Assembly (NCBI GenBank): GCA_963921935.1
Contig: OY998177.1
Location: 111,778,067 to 111,842,066, forward strand
DNA: 64,000 nt
DNA from: Galeruca laticollis
Taxonomy: Eukaryota > Arthropoda > Insecta > Coleoptera > Chrysomelidae
Direction of reading: 5' to 3'
Each line of letters begins with the position of its first letter. Position 1 is the stretch's first letter. The notes under the pieces were generated by a model. That model ran no database searches. It was not told where the DNA came from and saw nothing but the letters and a program-made list of their open reading frames with translations. The translations under genes were made by a program, and so were the position numbers. Positions 36,771-46,738 of this stretch are shown one piece after another.

Positions 36771-38696
36771 GTACCATTGGGTACTAGTGGGTACAGCCTG
36801 TCAACCTTTTTTTTGTACATATTGTAGTAGGATTGAGTTACTACTGGGAAGGGGTACATTGGTTTTAAAGGTACGGGATATATATTTTTGGCTTGGGATA
36901 CTTGTATATATATATACTTGTATCATTTAATCAAGGGGGAATATCACTTACCTATGATAATTTGTGTTTATGACTTATGAGTCATTTTGGAGACCTGGGG
37001 GAATTTATTGTAATTTTGTGGTACCCTTGTATGTACTAGTTGTAATAGTAGAACATTGTAAGATCGCTTGATATACTAGGCTAATTCATTAAACTTAGAC
37101 TTGGGTAAGTGACATTTGACTTTTATTTCTCCACCTATTTGTTAGTCTTAGGGTGGGAAAAACTTGTGTAGGTAGTTGTCGGGAGGCAAGATTGCCTGGC
37201 GCCCTTTTACATTTATTCAGTCTGTGAACAACGGATCCCCCCGTATCCGCAAGAGTTAGAGGCAACGCCTAGAAGCGCAAAGTATGCACCGAGTTTTAGG
37301 TTCATAGATCTCAGAGTGAATAACGGTAAGTTGCAGGTTGACTGTATAATAAATTTTTGTATCAACCAAAGCACAAATTTTTATCCCGTATTTCGCAGGT
37401 TTATTTGGGATATACTCAAGAAACGAACACCTACCGCGAAATGCTTCCAGCTTTTCGTCAATTGTAAGATATACCTTGCGAGTATAAGTATTCTTGCAGT
37501 TTGAGACAAACTCATCAAACATAGATCTAATCGGAGCCAAATTGTCTAGTTGCTTTCTCTCTTAGCGTGTTGACACATCATCGAAACGCAAACGGCTTTG
37601 CAAAAAATAAAACCGCTGCAAAGACATGGCAGTGCCAAAATTTTCCACACAAATACCATCGGTTCGCCACAAGTCACTCAAATTTTGAACGATTTAGTCC
37701 GGCTAAGTACAACAAGCCGAACAAAGCTACTAGAGCATCTATAGTTGACTCTTTGGATAAATACTGATGTGATTGTTTATTGTTAGACAATTGTCTCTGT
37801 TTTATTTTGGTATTAGTATGACAAAGTATTTGTTCCAACATATTATTAGTTAGAAACCATCTCCAACACTCTATGTCAGTCTTATCATTTTGGGCAATAG
37901 GATTTACCACAGGTTTTTGTAATATTATATTTTCCGACCTTGTGTGAACGTTAGTCCGACGTGGTTACGGAGACCATTTAGTACAACTGTTTTTATCAAT
38001 ATATAACTGCCGGTTACTGGTTGTAACAACTACTTCTTGCTCATCATCGCTGCATTCTTGTTCTGTATCACTCCCTTGACTTCGCTCTAAAATTTCGTCG
38101 ATTTCACCTTCGTCGTCTGAACTGTACTGTTCATTGTCACTTGTGCTAGCTTCTTCAAATAAGACCAGGAGTGGTCTTTGTTCTTTTTCATAAGACATGC
38201 TTAGTAGAACTGTGAAAATGATATGCAATTTATCAGTAAACAATAATAAAACAAGCAGACTGTATGTATAAATGTTACGTGGCCATTGTGGCCGCGTAAT
38301 ACTTACGCGCGCGCTGTTTACAGACGTGTATACTCCGTCGTAGCTGCAGTAGAACTAAAATGAGTAATTAATACGCTCGAAGATGGCAACAACCGCAGCT
38401 ACTGTGAGTGGCTATTAATGCGCGTATTTTTTTCAAGTTATTACGGATTTAAAATCCGTCGGGTATTAGATACCCAGCAACAATGACGCCGGGTTAAATC
38501 AGCAATATCCAAAACCGACGTATCAGCTACTTCAATGGAAATAAACACTGAACAACAAATTAACGACGTCATAAATTTAGAAGAAAAATGCTCCAAAGAA
38601 AACTACAAAGAATGGAGAGAAGTTCGAGGAAAAAGAAGTAGGAATCAACTTGTTGTTGGAAATGATGATGAAATAACTGGAAATGGCAAGAATATT

Positions 38697-39015
38697 CAAT
38701 GTTCCAGCTTGATAGCAGACGATCTACGTGAAATAATAATACCATTGCACAAAACGGGTACTATTTCTGATATTGATTGCTTTGAAATTCGAAATGTGTA
38801 CACCAAACTAGTATATGAATCACCACCAGCTAGATATCTAAGAGTTATTGCTAGCCGCAAAGAAGCAGGGATAGCTGCTCTGTACTTTGTATCTTGTTTA
38901 CAAATATTTGTTCCAATCATACGAATTGATATCTCGAAATCAGTTGGAGTCAATTTTACAAAAATTTTAAATCCAGATCCATCATTTAATGTTAGGTCTC
39001 TTAGTAAATTTGCGG
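38697..39015 (-). pseudogene. Harbinger transposase N-terminal fragment
   Basis: Reads LLRDLTLND, then TPTDFEISIRMIGTNI, KYRAAIPASLRLAITLRYLA and GGDSYTSLVYTFRISKQSIS, ending IVPVLCNGII. This is the N-terminal helical region before the DDE core of HARBI1-like transposases. It is a different subfamily from the 4.88-8.20 kb copy. No catalytic residues remain. It adjoins the broken end of the LINE ORF1. Confidence 0.8.
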
Positions 39016-39159
39016 TATGTTCTAACCTAATTACAGTGATAATAAAGACGTTAGTAAGTTTAGGATACTATTAATTTGCTAGGTTTAGAATAGGACGAAC
39101 ATTTTTACCAATCAGAACACTGACTGGTGCCCATTTTATTTTAGAACATCCCGTATATC

Positions 39160-39480
39160 TGATAGAACTCACTCCCACTCACCGACTAAGTGAGCTGAAG
39201 GCCCGAAAGGTTGTTACCGGGGACAGCTGGACTTACCTGTAGCCCATAGGGTCCATACTAGCGAAGCTAGTGACCAATTTGGGTGGTTACATGTTTACTT
39301 AGGCGATTTTATAAAATTTGTAACATTGTCTCATTTTCTGATTCCAAAAAACTTTTGTATTCTGAAGATGGCCAATAAAACCGAAACTAGTACCTAATTG
39401 CAATAAAAATGTGTGACATATTGACTGAGTTTCATTCACTTTTTTGTCAGTCACATTCGAGGAATGAATGAAATTTACCT
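39160..39480 (+). repeat. PLE-type terminal repeat fragment
   Basis: A GC-richer block (about 39175-39260) leads into an AT-rich part and a hammerhead motif at 39362, the layout of a PLE pseudo-LTR. No PLE coding sequence is attached. Confidence 0.5.
39362..39394 (+). ncRNA. Hammerhead ribozyme motif
   Basis: CTGAAGA (39362-39368), one unpaired T, GG (39369-39371 region) with CC (39381-39382) as a short stem II, GAAA (39383-39386), CTAGTAC and C. The core is intact but stem II has lost pairs. Confidence 0.55.
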
Positions 39481-39813
39481 TTCTTTAATCCAAACTAACA
39501 ATGTACACGTCAATTATTCGAAGTATTCGCTCGATATTTACTCTCATGGCAGCGCAAATGAATAAGCATCTGGTATTCGAGAGAAATTTTTGTTAAAAGT
39601 GTATTTGGGCAACAAAAACACGAAATAGCAGGAGCGTGGAATAGGCGGTACAATGCGGAATTGACGATTTTGTATGGCAGTGAAAACATAGTCATGTACA
39701 TAAAAACCAATTTAATAAGATGGGCAGTAGTAGGATTAGACCGTTATAGATTCATAATAACAGTATTTCTTCAGAGACCCGATAACAAAAGATCTGATCT
39801 GATGTAAAATTCA

Positions 39814-40149
39814 GTGCATGGCTCAAGTGTGGCAGAAGACGTAGGCGACCTAATTACAGCAGAAAAAGATATGACAAATCTTTCAACTCTGGATTTGATT
39901 GATACAATTAAGAAAAATTTGAAAAATGGAATTACACGCAAAATCCAGTGTACTTTTTGTAATGCGAAGCGGTTAACATGCGATATAACAACAACTGATA
40001 CGAGTATTTCTTCATTTGCTATGGATACTTTCACAATGACACCATTGCTGAGTGAGCTTGATATTTCACTACATCCTAAATATACAAAATGGATCTATAT
40101 AGGTATGATAAAACATCCTCTGCAGGAGTCAAAATTCAACTTCCACTAA
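39814..40149 (+). CDS. Unrecognised open frame, 111 codons
   Basis: Encodes a Lys/Thr/Leu-rich protein with ITRKIQCTFCNAKRLTC, a C-x2-C-x5-C cluster. I do not recognise the family. There is no supported start, and the flanks are repeats, so it may be a fragment of a mobile-element gene. Confidence 0.2.
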   Translation: MHGSSVAEDVGDLITAEKDMTNLSTLDLIDTIKKNLKNGITRKIQCTFCNAKRLTCDITTTDTSISSFAMDTFTMTPLLSELDISLHPKYTKWIYIGMIKHPLQESKFNFH

Positions 40150-40389
40150 AACCAGCTGTTTAGGTCTTTTGCTGCAAAACCTAATAATTAGAAATATAAG
40201 ATCAGAGATTCTATTGGAAACAGTACAAGTACTAGCACTTAATAAACTTTTTACGTTCTCTATGCTTTCCCTTGCGTTTGACTTAAATGTTTTATTTAAT
40301 ATATTGATTTATTAGTGTTTTTAAATGAAACTCAAGGTCTCTAGTTAATTCCACAATATAATACAAGTTATTGAAAATTCTAAAAAATT

Positions 40390-40423
40390 GACAATTGTTT
40401 CGATAAATCAATATCATCGTCAG
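40390..40423 (-). ncRNA. PLE-A hammerhead, left arm
   Basis: On the minus strand: CTGACGA, unpaired T, stem II GATA/TATC, GAAA, CAATTG, TC. The core is complete. It faces outward towards the left end of the 40.3-43.4 kb unit. Confidence 0.72.
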
Positions 40424-40685
40424 AATGACAGAAGTTACATTTCATTTTATGCCTACCTGATGTTTAGTAGTTATATTTTTGGCTAGACCAAGAAGTTACC
40501 TAACTTGTGATTGGCTTAATATATGTTTATAGAAAAAGAAGAAGATGTGATATTACAAATATTGAAGCTTAGATATTATTAGCCCTATGGTGATATCCTG
40601 GATATCATTTTTCCAATTAAGATCAGTATAACTGTGCAATGATATAGAAAACCAGGAAAACTATATCTGCTGATCTTTACAATTA

Positions 40686-41757
40686 TCACTTAAGAAGACA
40701 GTTTATTAGTGGAGAATTCCCTAGATATAACTGTTCATTGACAACTTCATATTGTGGGTTTCTTAAATGTCTTCTAATTTCCAGTTCTTCAAGGGAATCC
40801 AGTTCTTGTTTCTTTTCACAAATATGCAGCACTTCTAGTTCTGTGTTAGGTGTCAATGAATGATTGGTGTCAAGTAGATGTTTTGCGTAGTGGGATTTAT
40901 CTGGTTGTTTTAATCTGTAAGCTCGTATGTGCTCACTGTATCGTATTTCAAAATTCCTAAGGGTCTGACCCAAATAGACAGCATTACATTCTGGACATTT
41001 GAGTTTATATATACCTGACTTCTTTAATAGTGGTATTTTTGGTTTAACATTTAACAGTTTTGTACTAACGTTACTTTCTGTTTTAAAAGAAGTTGTTGCA
41101 TTCGTTGCTGAAGATATTATCTTTGAAATATAATTAGAAATATTTCCTGCATATGTGATGGTTTTATAAGTTTTAATTTCATCAGCTTGCTTAGGATATA
41201 TTAGTTGTAATGCCACTTTTTTCTCTTTTTTACTAATTAGTTTATTTATCATATCTAATGGATAACCGTTAGATGTTGCTATTTGTCTAATTGTATTAAT
41301 CTCTCTATCAAAATTACATTTGTTCATAGGAACTGAAAAAGCTCTATGTATCATTGAATTATATGCTGCTAGTCTGTGTGAGACAGGGTGGTTAGAATTG
41401 AATGGAATTGTCACATCAGTCTGTGTTGGTTTTCGGTAAATTGAATAATCAAGTACATTATTAACTCTTTGAATTTTCAAATCAAGAAAATTGATTGCGC
41501 TATTTTCTTCAATTTCTAATGTAAATTTAATTTTCGGGTGTAAATTATTGATGTGGTTGAAAAACACATCTAATTTTAGTAAACATATTAGTTACATCGA
41601 ACGATATGAGTTTATAGTTATCTTGCAAGTGGATTGATTTCAACTTTTTGATTAGTTCTATTGAATTTCTAATTGAGTACTGAGATTCATATCCGTAAGT
41701 ATTGAGTATATTGTTGAGCTTTTTTGCCAATATATTATTAGGAGCATTAACATAAGA
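40686..41757 (-). pseudogene. PLE-A RT/GIY-YIG, left-arm copy with internal deletion
   Basis: From 41757 on the minus strand: NAPNNILAKKLNNILNTYG, SIELIKKLKSI and LISFDVTNMFTKI, the N-terminal RT blocks. The frame then jumps near 41585 to VFFNHINNLHPKIKFTLE, skipping the GLPMGSP and YVDD blocks. It continues through INFLDLKIQRV, SIYRKPTQTDVTIPF, AYNSMIHRAFSVPMNKC and the endonuclease KLKCPECNAVYLGQTLRNF, to a stop at 40686. Loss of the RT catalytic core makes it inactive. The C-terminal 293 residues differ from the right-arm copy at only about a dozen positions. Confidence 0.88.
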
Positions 41758-42964
41758 GACTAAAATTCCTCCTAAAGAATGTCTAAAACTTGTAAGAAAA
41801 TTACTAGAAGATAAAAATATTAATCCAGGAATAATATCAGATATACTTAATTTATTTGATGTATGAATTAATCAGAATTATTTCACATTTGACAATAAGA
41901 TAAATATTCAAAATGAAGGTTTACCAATGGGAAGCCCTATACCACCTATTTTAGCAAACATTTTTATGGACAATTTAGAAAGAAAGATCTTTGAAAGTAA
42001 TATTTCGAAAAATATTTTATTTTGGTATAGATATGTGGATGACATATTAGCTTGTTTTATGGGTAGTGAGCGACAATTAGATGTGTTTTTCAACCACATC
42101 AATAATTTACACCCGAAAATTAAATTTACATTAGAAATTGAAGAAAATAGCTCAATCAATTTTCTTGATTTAAAAATTCAAAGAGTTAATAGTGTACTTG
42201 ATTATTCAATTTACCGAAAACCAACACAGACTGATGTGACAATTCCATTCAATTCTAACCACCCTGTCTCACACAGACTAGCAGCATATAATTCAATGAT
42301 ACATAGAGCTTTTTCAGTTCCTATGAACAAATGTAATTTTGATAGAGAGATTAATACAATTAGACAAATAGCAACATCTAACGGTTATCCATTAGATATG
42401 ATAAATAAACTGATTAGTGAAAAAGAGAAAAAAGTGGTATTACAACTAATATATCCTAAGCAAGCTGATGAAATTAAAACTTATAAAACCATCACATATA
42501 CAGGAAATATTTCTAATAATATTTCAAAGATAATATCTTCAGCAACGAATGCAACAATTTCTTTTAAAACAGAAAGTAACGTTAGTACAAAATTGTTAAA
42601 TGTAAAAACAAAAATACCACTATTAAAGAAGTCAGGTATATATAAACTCAAATGTCCAGAATGTAATGCTGTCTATTTGGGTCAGACCCTTAGGAATTTT
42701 GAAATACGATACAGTGAGCACTTACGAGCTTACAGATTAAAACAACCAGATAAATCCCACTACGCAAAACATCTACTTGACACCAATCATTCATTGACAC
42801 TTAACACAGAACTAGAAGTGCTGCATATTTGTGAGAAGAAACAAGAACTGGATTTCCTTGAAGAACTGGAAATTAGAAGACATTTAAGAAACCCACAATA
42901 TGAAGTTGTCAATGAACAGTTAAATCTAGGGAATTCTCCACTAATAAACTGTCTTCTTAAGTGA
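41757..42964 (+). pseudogene. PLE-A RT/GIY-YIG, right-arm copy
   Basis: Starts TKIPPKECLKLVRKLLED at the very point where the left-arm N-terminal block ends. A TGA follows near 41861, then GLPMGSPIPPILANIFMDNL and FWYRYVDDILACF (RT catalytic motif). The rest runs unbroken from 41927 to 42964: INFLDLKIQRV, IYRKPTQTDVT and the endonuclease SGIYKLKCPECNAVYLGQT, EHLRAYRLKQPDKSHYAKHL. This is the most complete PLE-A reading frame in the window. It lacks the N-terminus, which lies inverted on the other side of the junction. Confidence 0.9.
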
Positions 42965-43226
42965 TAATTGTAAAGATCAGCAGATATAGTTTTCCTGGTT
43001 TTCTATATCATTGCACAGTTATACTGATCTTAATTGGAAAAATGATATCCAGGATATCACCATAGGGCTAATAATATCTAAGCTTCAATATTTGTAATAT
43101 CACATCTTCTTCTTTTTCTATAAACATATATTAAGCCAATCACAAGTTAGGTTACCTCTTGGTCTAGCCAAAAATATAACTACTAAACATCAGGTAGGCA
43201 TAAAATGAAATGTAACTTCTGTCATT

Positions 43227-43260
43227 CTGACGATGATATCGATTTATCGAAACAATTGTC
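43227..43260 (+). ncRNA. PLE-A hammerhead, right arm
   Basis: CTGACGA (43227-43233), T (43234), stem II GATA/TATC (43235-43238, 43245-43248), GAAA (43249-43252), CAATTG (43253-43258), TC (43259-43260). The core is complete; helix III is a 6-nt palindrome. Confidence 0.75.
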
Positions 43261-43396
43261 AATTTTTTAGAATTTTCAATAACTTGTATTAGATTGTGGA
43301 ATTAACTAGAGACCTTGAGTTTCATTTAAAAACACTAATATGAGCATATTCCACGAAGTTAGGGTCGAGACAGTCAATTTCATTATATTGATTTAT

Positions 43397-44977
43397 GTTG
43401 ATCGATAACTCGTTCTAAACTAAAAAGCATTCCTTGATCGACGACAAACAATTCTGTATATTCAGAGAAATGTCATATTGATGTAGCGAAATGACTGCCC
43501 CATATTAACCAAAAGTATACCAATTAGCGTAAAACTGTTATGCCGAATCACGAGTCAATATTTATTTGTACATAATAAAAGAAAAATTCATTTTTTGCTC
43601 ATCAAACAAGTTTCATGGAAAACCCGGAGCAGGTTTATTTTCAATTCAATGTTCCGTGTTTTGCACAGCATTGCAATATACGGGTCAACCCCATATGCGG
43701 GTAATTTCCATATTTTTCCTATTTCCCCAATAACAGCTGATTCCTCACGTCATATTTACAAGATTCTGGAATAGAAGAAAAAAGGAGTTATTAAAAAGTA
43801 ATAAAGCATTTAAACCATAATTTTCCACCAACCTGTCTAATTGTATGTTTACCGTACATTTTATTCATTCTCTAAGTAGATAGTTTTTGATTATGTTCCG
43901 TTTATATTGAGTTACCTATTTGTTGTCTACAATACAAAAACAGACGTATCAGAAATTAATGATAATTTGATTGCAGTTATTATTTCTTGATGCACTTTAC
44001 ATCAAAATATCAGATTACGTTCCATTCCACCCCTTAGCTATCTATAGGTGTCGTATTCAAAACGCCCTTTCCCTCAGGGTGTAGAGCTTGGTTTTATATT
44101 ACAAAGTCACTACGATATTATTATTTGTTTTGATACAATGACTTCAAAAGCACTTGAATGCAAATATATTCACCCTTAAAGAATATAGTAATCCAATATC
44201 TCTGTAAAGTTTTTAAATAAAAACGGTCCTGTGCATCTGCATCAAATGGACGATATCATATGACCGAAAACGATATGATAGGGATCTAGAATATGCCTTC
44301 GCAGCGTTTAATTTCTGTTTTTGATTAAAAGCGGCACGATCATTTTAATTACTTTTGACGTAACGTCAAGTCTTCATGTTCACGAATGTCTAGGAACAAC
44401 GGCTGTTTGTATCAACATTGTAATTGAATTATACTGAACGGACTGCTTTTAATTTTGACAGAGGATCGCTGTGAGAATGAATATATAACAGAGAAGAATT
44501 AACCGTTTCTTCAACAACAATTTTGATAACTACCATTCTGTGAAATAAACTAAAATATCCAAGGTTAAGAACCAATCTAATTCATTTATTCATTTTTAAA
44601 AGAGCTGTTTTAGAAATCCAATGATTTCTGTTGACTCATCTAAAGGAGTATTTTAAAACTTACCTACCTACATCTTTTAGCTTGTTTTTCGTTTGATTAC
44701 CATGGAAAAGTAGATTATTCCCGAAAATTACCATCCTAAAAAGTTCATAGGGCAATATAAATGGATTTATGAGAAAATAATGTGCCATGGAATACATATG
44801 AGATTTTTTCGTATAGATCCTTTTACTCCCAGGGAGGATTGTCCTCTATATATACTAAAAATTTTCTGTTTTCAAGCTAAATCAAAAATATGACAAGCCA
44901 GTTCAAGGAATTATTTTACTGTAAGAGAAATACATTCATTTGTAAGAATTGTATTTGTATAAGAAAAAAAATAAAAG
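43397..44977. other. Blank AT-rich spacer between PLE-A units
   Basis: No gene or structured repeat recognised. Confidence 0.45.
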
Positions 44978-45104
44978 ATTATCATGGTTGACTGTCTCGA
45001 CCCTTACTTCGTGGAATATGCTCATATTAGTGTTTTTAAATGAAACTCAAGGTCTCTAGTTAATTCCACAATATAATACAAGTTATCGAAAATTCTAAAA
45101 AATT

Positions 45105-45138
45105 GACAATTGTTTCGATAAATCAATATCATCGTCAG
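45105..45138 (-). ncRNA. PLE-A hammerhead, left arm of 45-46.7 kb unit
   Basis: On the minus strand: CTGACGA, T, GATA/TATC stem II, GAAA, CAATTG, TC. Identical in plan to 40390-40423. Confidence 0.72.
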
Positions 45139-45178
45139 AATGACAGAAGTTACATTTCATTTTATGCCTACCTGATGT

Positions 45179-45475
45179 TTAGTAGTTAATTTTGGCTAGA
45201 CCAAGAAGTAACCTAACTTGTGATTGGCTTAATATATGTTTATAGAAAAAAGAAGAAGATGTGATATTACATTTGTTCATAGGAACTGAAAAAGCTCTAT
45301 GTATCATTGAATTATATGCCGCTGGTCTGTGTGAGACAGGGTGATTAGAATTGAATGGAATTGTCACATCAGTCTGTGTTGGTTTTCGGTAAATTGAATA
45401 ATCAAGTACATTATTAACTCTTTGAATTTTTAAATCAAGAAAAATGATTGAGCTATTTTCTTCAATTTCTAATGT
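45179..45475 (-). pseudogene. PLE-A fragment with deletion into the 3' region
   Basis: Reads LEIEENSSIIFLDLKIQRV and NVLDYSIYRKPTQTDVTIPF to FSVPMNKCN, then passes directly into 3' non-coding sequence near 45262. The endonuclease and catalytic RT motifs are absent. Confidence 0.8.
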
Positions 45476-46355
45476 ATTTTTCAACCACATCAATAATTTA
45501 CACCCGAAAATTAAATTTACATTAGAAATTGAAGAAAATAGCTCAATCAATTTTCTTGATTTAAAAATTCAAAGAGTTAATAATGTACTTGATTATTCAA
45601 TTTACCGAAAACCAACACAGACTGATGTGACAATTCCATTCAATTCTAATCACCCTGTCTCACACAGACTAGCGGCATATAATTCAATGATACATAGAGC
45701 TTTTTCAGTTCCTATGAACAAATGTAATTTTGATAGAGAGATTAATACAATTAGACAAATAGCAACATCTAACGGTTATCCATTAGATATGATAAATAGG
45801 CTAATTAGTAAAAAAGAGAAAAAAGTGTCATTACAACTAATATATCCTAAACAAGCTGATGAAATTAAAGCTTATAAAACCATCACATATGCAGGAAATA
45901 TTTCTAATAATATTTCAAAGATAATATCTTCAGCAACGAATACAACAATTTCTTTTAAAACAGAAAGTAACGTTAGTACAAAATTGTTAAATGTAAAAAC
46001 AAAAATACCACTATTAAAGAAGTCAGGTATATATAAACTCAAATGTCCAGAATGTAATGCTGTCTATTTGGGTCAGACCCTTAGGAATTTTGAAGTACGA
46101 TACAGTGAGCACTTACGAGCATACAGATTAAAACAACCAGATAAATCCCACTACGCAAAACATCTACTTGACACCAATCACTCATTGACACCTAACACAG
46201 AACTAGAAGTACTGCATATTTGTGAAAAGAAACAAGAACTGGATTTCCTTGAAGAACTGGAAATTAGAAGACATTTAAGAAACCCACAATATGAAGTTGT
46301 CAATGAACAGTTAAATCTAGGGAATTCTCCACTAATAAACTGTCTTCTTAAGTGA
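45476..46355 (+). pseudogene. PLE-A C-terminal half with GIY-YIG endonuclease
   Basis: An open frame from VFFNHINNLHPKIKFTLE to the stop at 46355, about 290 residues, highly similar to the 42-43 kb copy. The endonuclease core LKCPECNAVYLGQTLRNF is kept. The YVDD block is missing, so it is not an autonomous copy. Confidence 0.85.
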
Positions 46356-46616
46356 TAATTGTAAATATCAGCAGATATAGTTTTCCTGGTTTTCTATATC
46401 ATTGCACAGTTATACTGATCTTAATTGGAAAAATGATATCCAGGATATCACCATAGGGCTAATAATATCTAAGCTTCAATATTTGTAATATCACATCTTC
46501 TTCTTTTTTCTATAAACATATATTAAGCCAATCACAAGTTAGGTTACTTCTTGGTCTAGCCAAAATTAACTACTAAACATCAGGTAGGCATAAAATGAAA
46601 TGTAACTTCTGTCATT

Positions 46617-46650
46617 CTGACGATGATATTGATTTATCGAAACAATTGTC
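46617..46650 (+). ncRNA. PLE-A hammerhead, right arm of 45-46.7 kb unit
   Basis: CTGACGA, T, GATA/TATC stem II with loop TTGATT, GAAA, CAATTG, TC. The core is complete. Confidence 0.74.
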
Positions 46651-46738
46651 AATTTTTTAGAATTCTCAATAACTTGTATTATATTGTGGAATTAACTAGA
46701 GACCTTGAGTTTCATTTAAAAACACTATTATCATGGTT

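Larger units (their letters stand above)
34113..37337. mobile_element. Unidentified 3.2-kb insertion inside piggyBac
   Basis: Lies exactly between the two transposase parts; AACCT occurs at both junctions. It has no convincing gene. Contents: a PLE-A foldback near its left end (34156-34352), a pyrimidine-rich tract (about 35705-35790), a G-rich minisatellite (36544-36770), and TGGCGCCC at about 37196-37203, which resembles an LTR-element primer-binding site. An LTR or a large non-autonomous retroelement is possible, but no matching terminal repeats were found by eye. Confidence 0.5.
33425..38198 (-). pseudogene. piggyBac transposase, broken and interrupted
   Basis: Starts at 38198 (MSYEKEQRPLLVLFEE) with an acidic N-terminus. 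A TAA after WSP is in frame, then SENIILQKP and ECWRWFLTNNMLEQIL, then a frameshift near 37680. DDE blocks: LTIDEKLEAFRGR (Asp 1, about 37460), KPAKYGIKICALVDTK (Asp 2, about 37370), then the insertion. The gene resumes with NLEIYLGKQPNGPF at about 34112, then NITFDNWFTSVPL (Asp 3, about 33995). KPEIITFYNSTKARVDVVDE and RWPMTVFYTVMNIAAVNSVI follow, to 33594. A Cys-rich end (CNTCNKPICMEHI) follows at about 33470-33430 after a TAG and a frameshift. All three catalytic Asp are present but the gene cannot be expressed intact. Confidence 0.9.
33025..38493. mobile_element. piggyBac transposon, interrupted
   Basis: Ends CCCGGCGTCATTGT (33025) and its complement (38493) are flanked by TTAA (33021-33024, 38494-38497), the piggyBac target duplication. 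It contains a minus-strand piggyBac transposase gene in two parts, separated by about 3.2 kb of unrelated DNA (34113-37337). Without that insertion the element would be about 2.25 kb, a normal piggyBac size. Confidence 0.93.
32577..38696 (+). pseudogene. LINE ORF1-like protein with zinc knuckle, split by piggyBac
   Basis: Left part 32577-33024: a Cys/His block (NVLNDAKCINCENSFHIICA) like the PHD/zinc-knuckle start of insect non-LTR ORF1 proteins. A coiled-coil-like stretch follows, with LLKERNELEAKTKK near 32873. Right part 38498-38696: KSAISKTDVSATSMEINTEQ, then EWREVRGKRSRNQLVVGND, the usual ORF1 block before the RNA-binding region. Deleting 33025-38493 plus one TTAA joins ATT AAA TCA in one frame, proving one gene. 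Stops occur at 32583 and near 32860. The right end is cut by a Harbinger fragment at 38697. ORF1 proteins bind LINE RNA; no matching reverse transcriptase is adjacent. Confidence 0.7.
40313..43383. mobile_element. PLE-A large inverted-repeat unit, 3071 bp
   Basis: Two PLE-A copies are arranged 5'-to-5', with 3' termini outward. Left arm 40313-41580 (minus) and right arm about 42090-43383 (plus) are inverted copies of about 1.27 kb, with a roughly 0.5-kb centre. A perfect 13-bp duplication TATATTGATTTAT (40300-40312 and 43384-43396) flanks the whole, so it behaves as one insertion. Hammerheads lie in both 3' regions. Confidence 0.9.
44990..46726. mobile_element. PLE-A asymmetric inverted-repeat unit, 1737 bp
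   Basis: Left arm (44990-45475, minus) is an internally deleted PLE-A copy; right arm (45476-46726, plus) is the C-terminal half with its 3' region. The two meet tail-out at about 45475. A perfect 12-bp duplication ATTATCATGGTT (44978-44989 and 46727-46738) flanks the unit. Confidence 0.9.
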
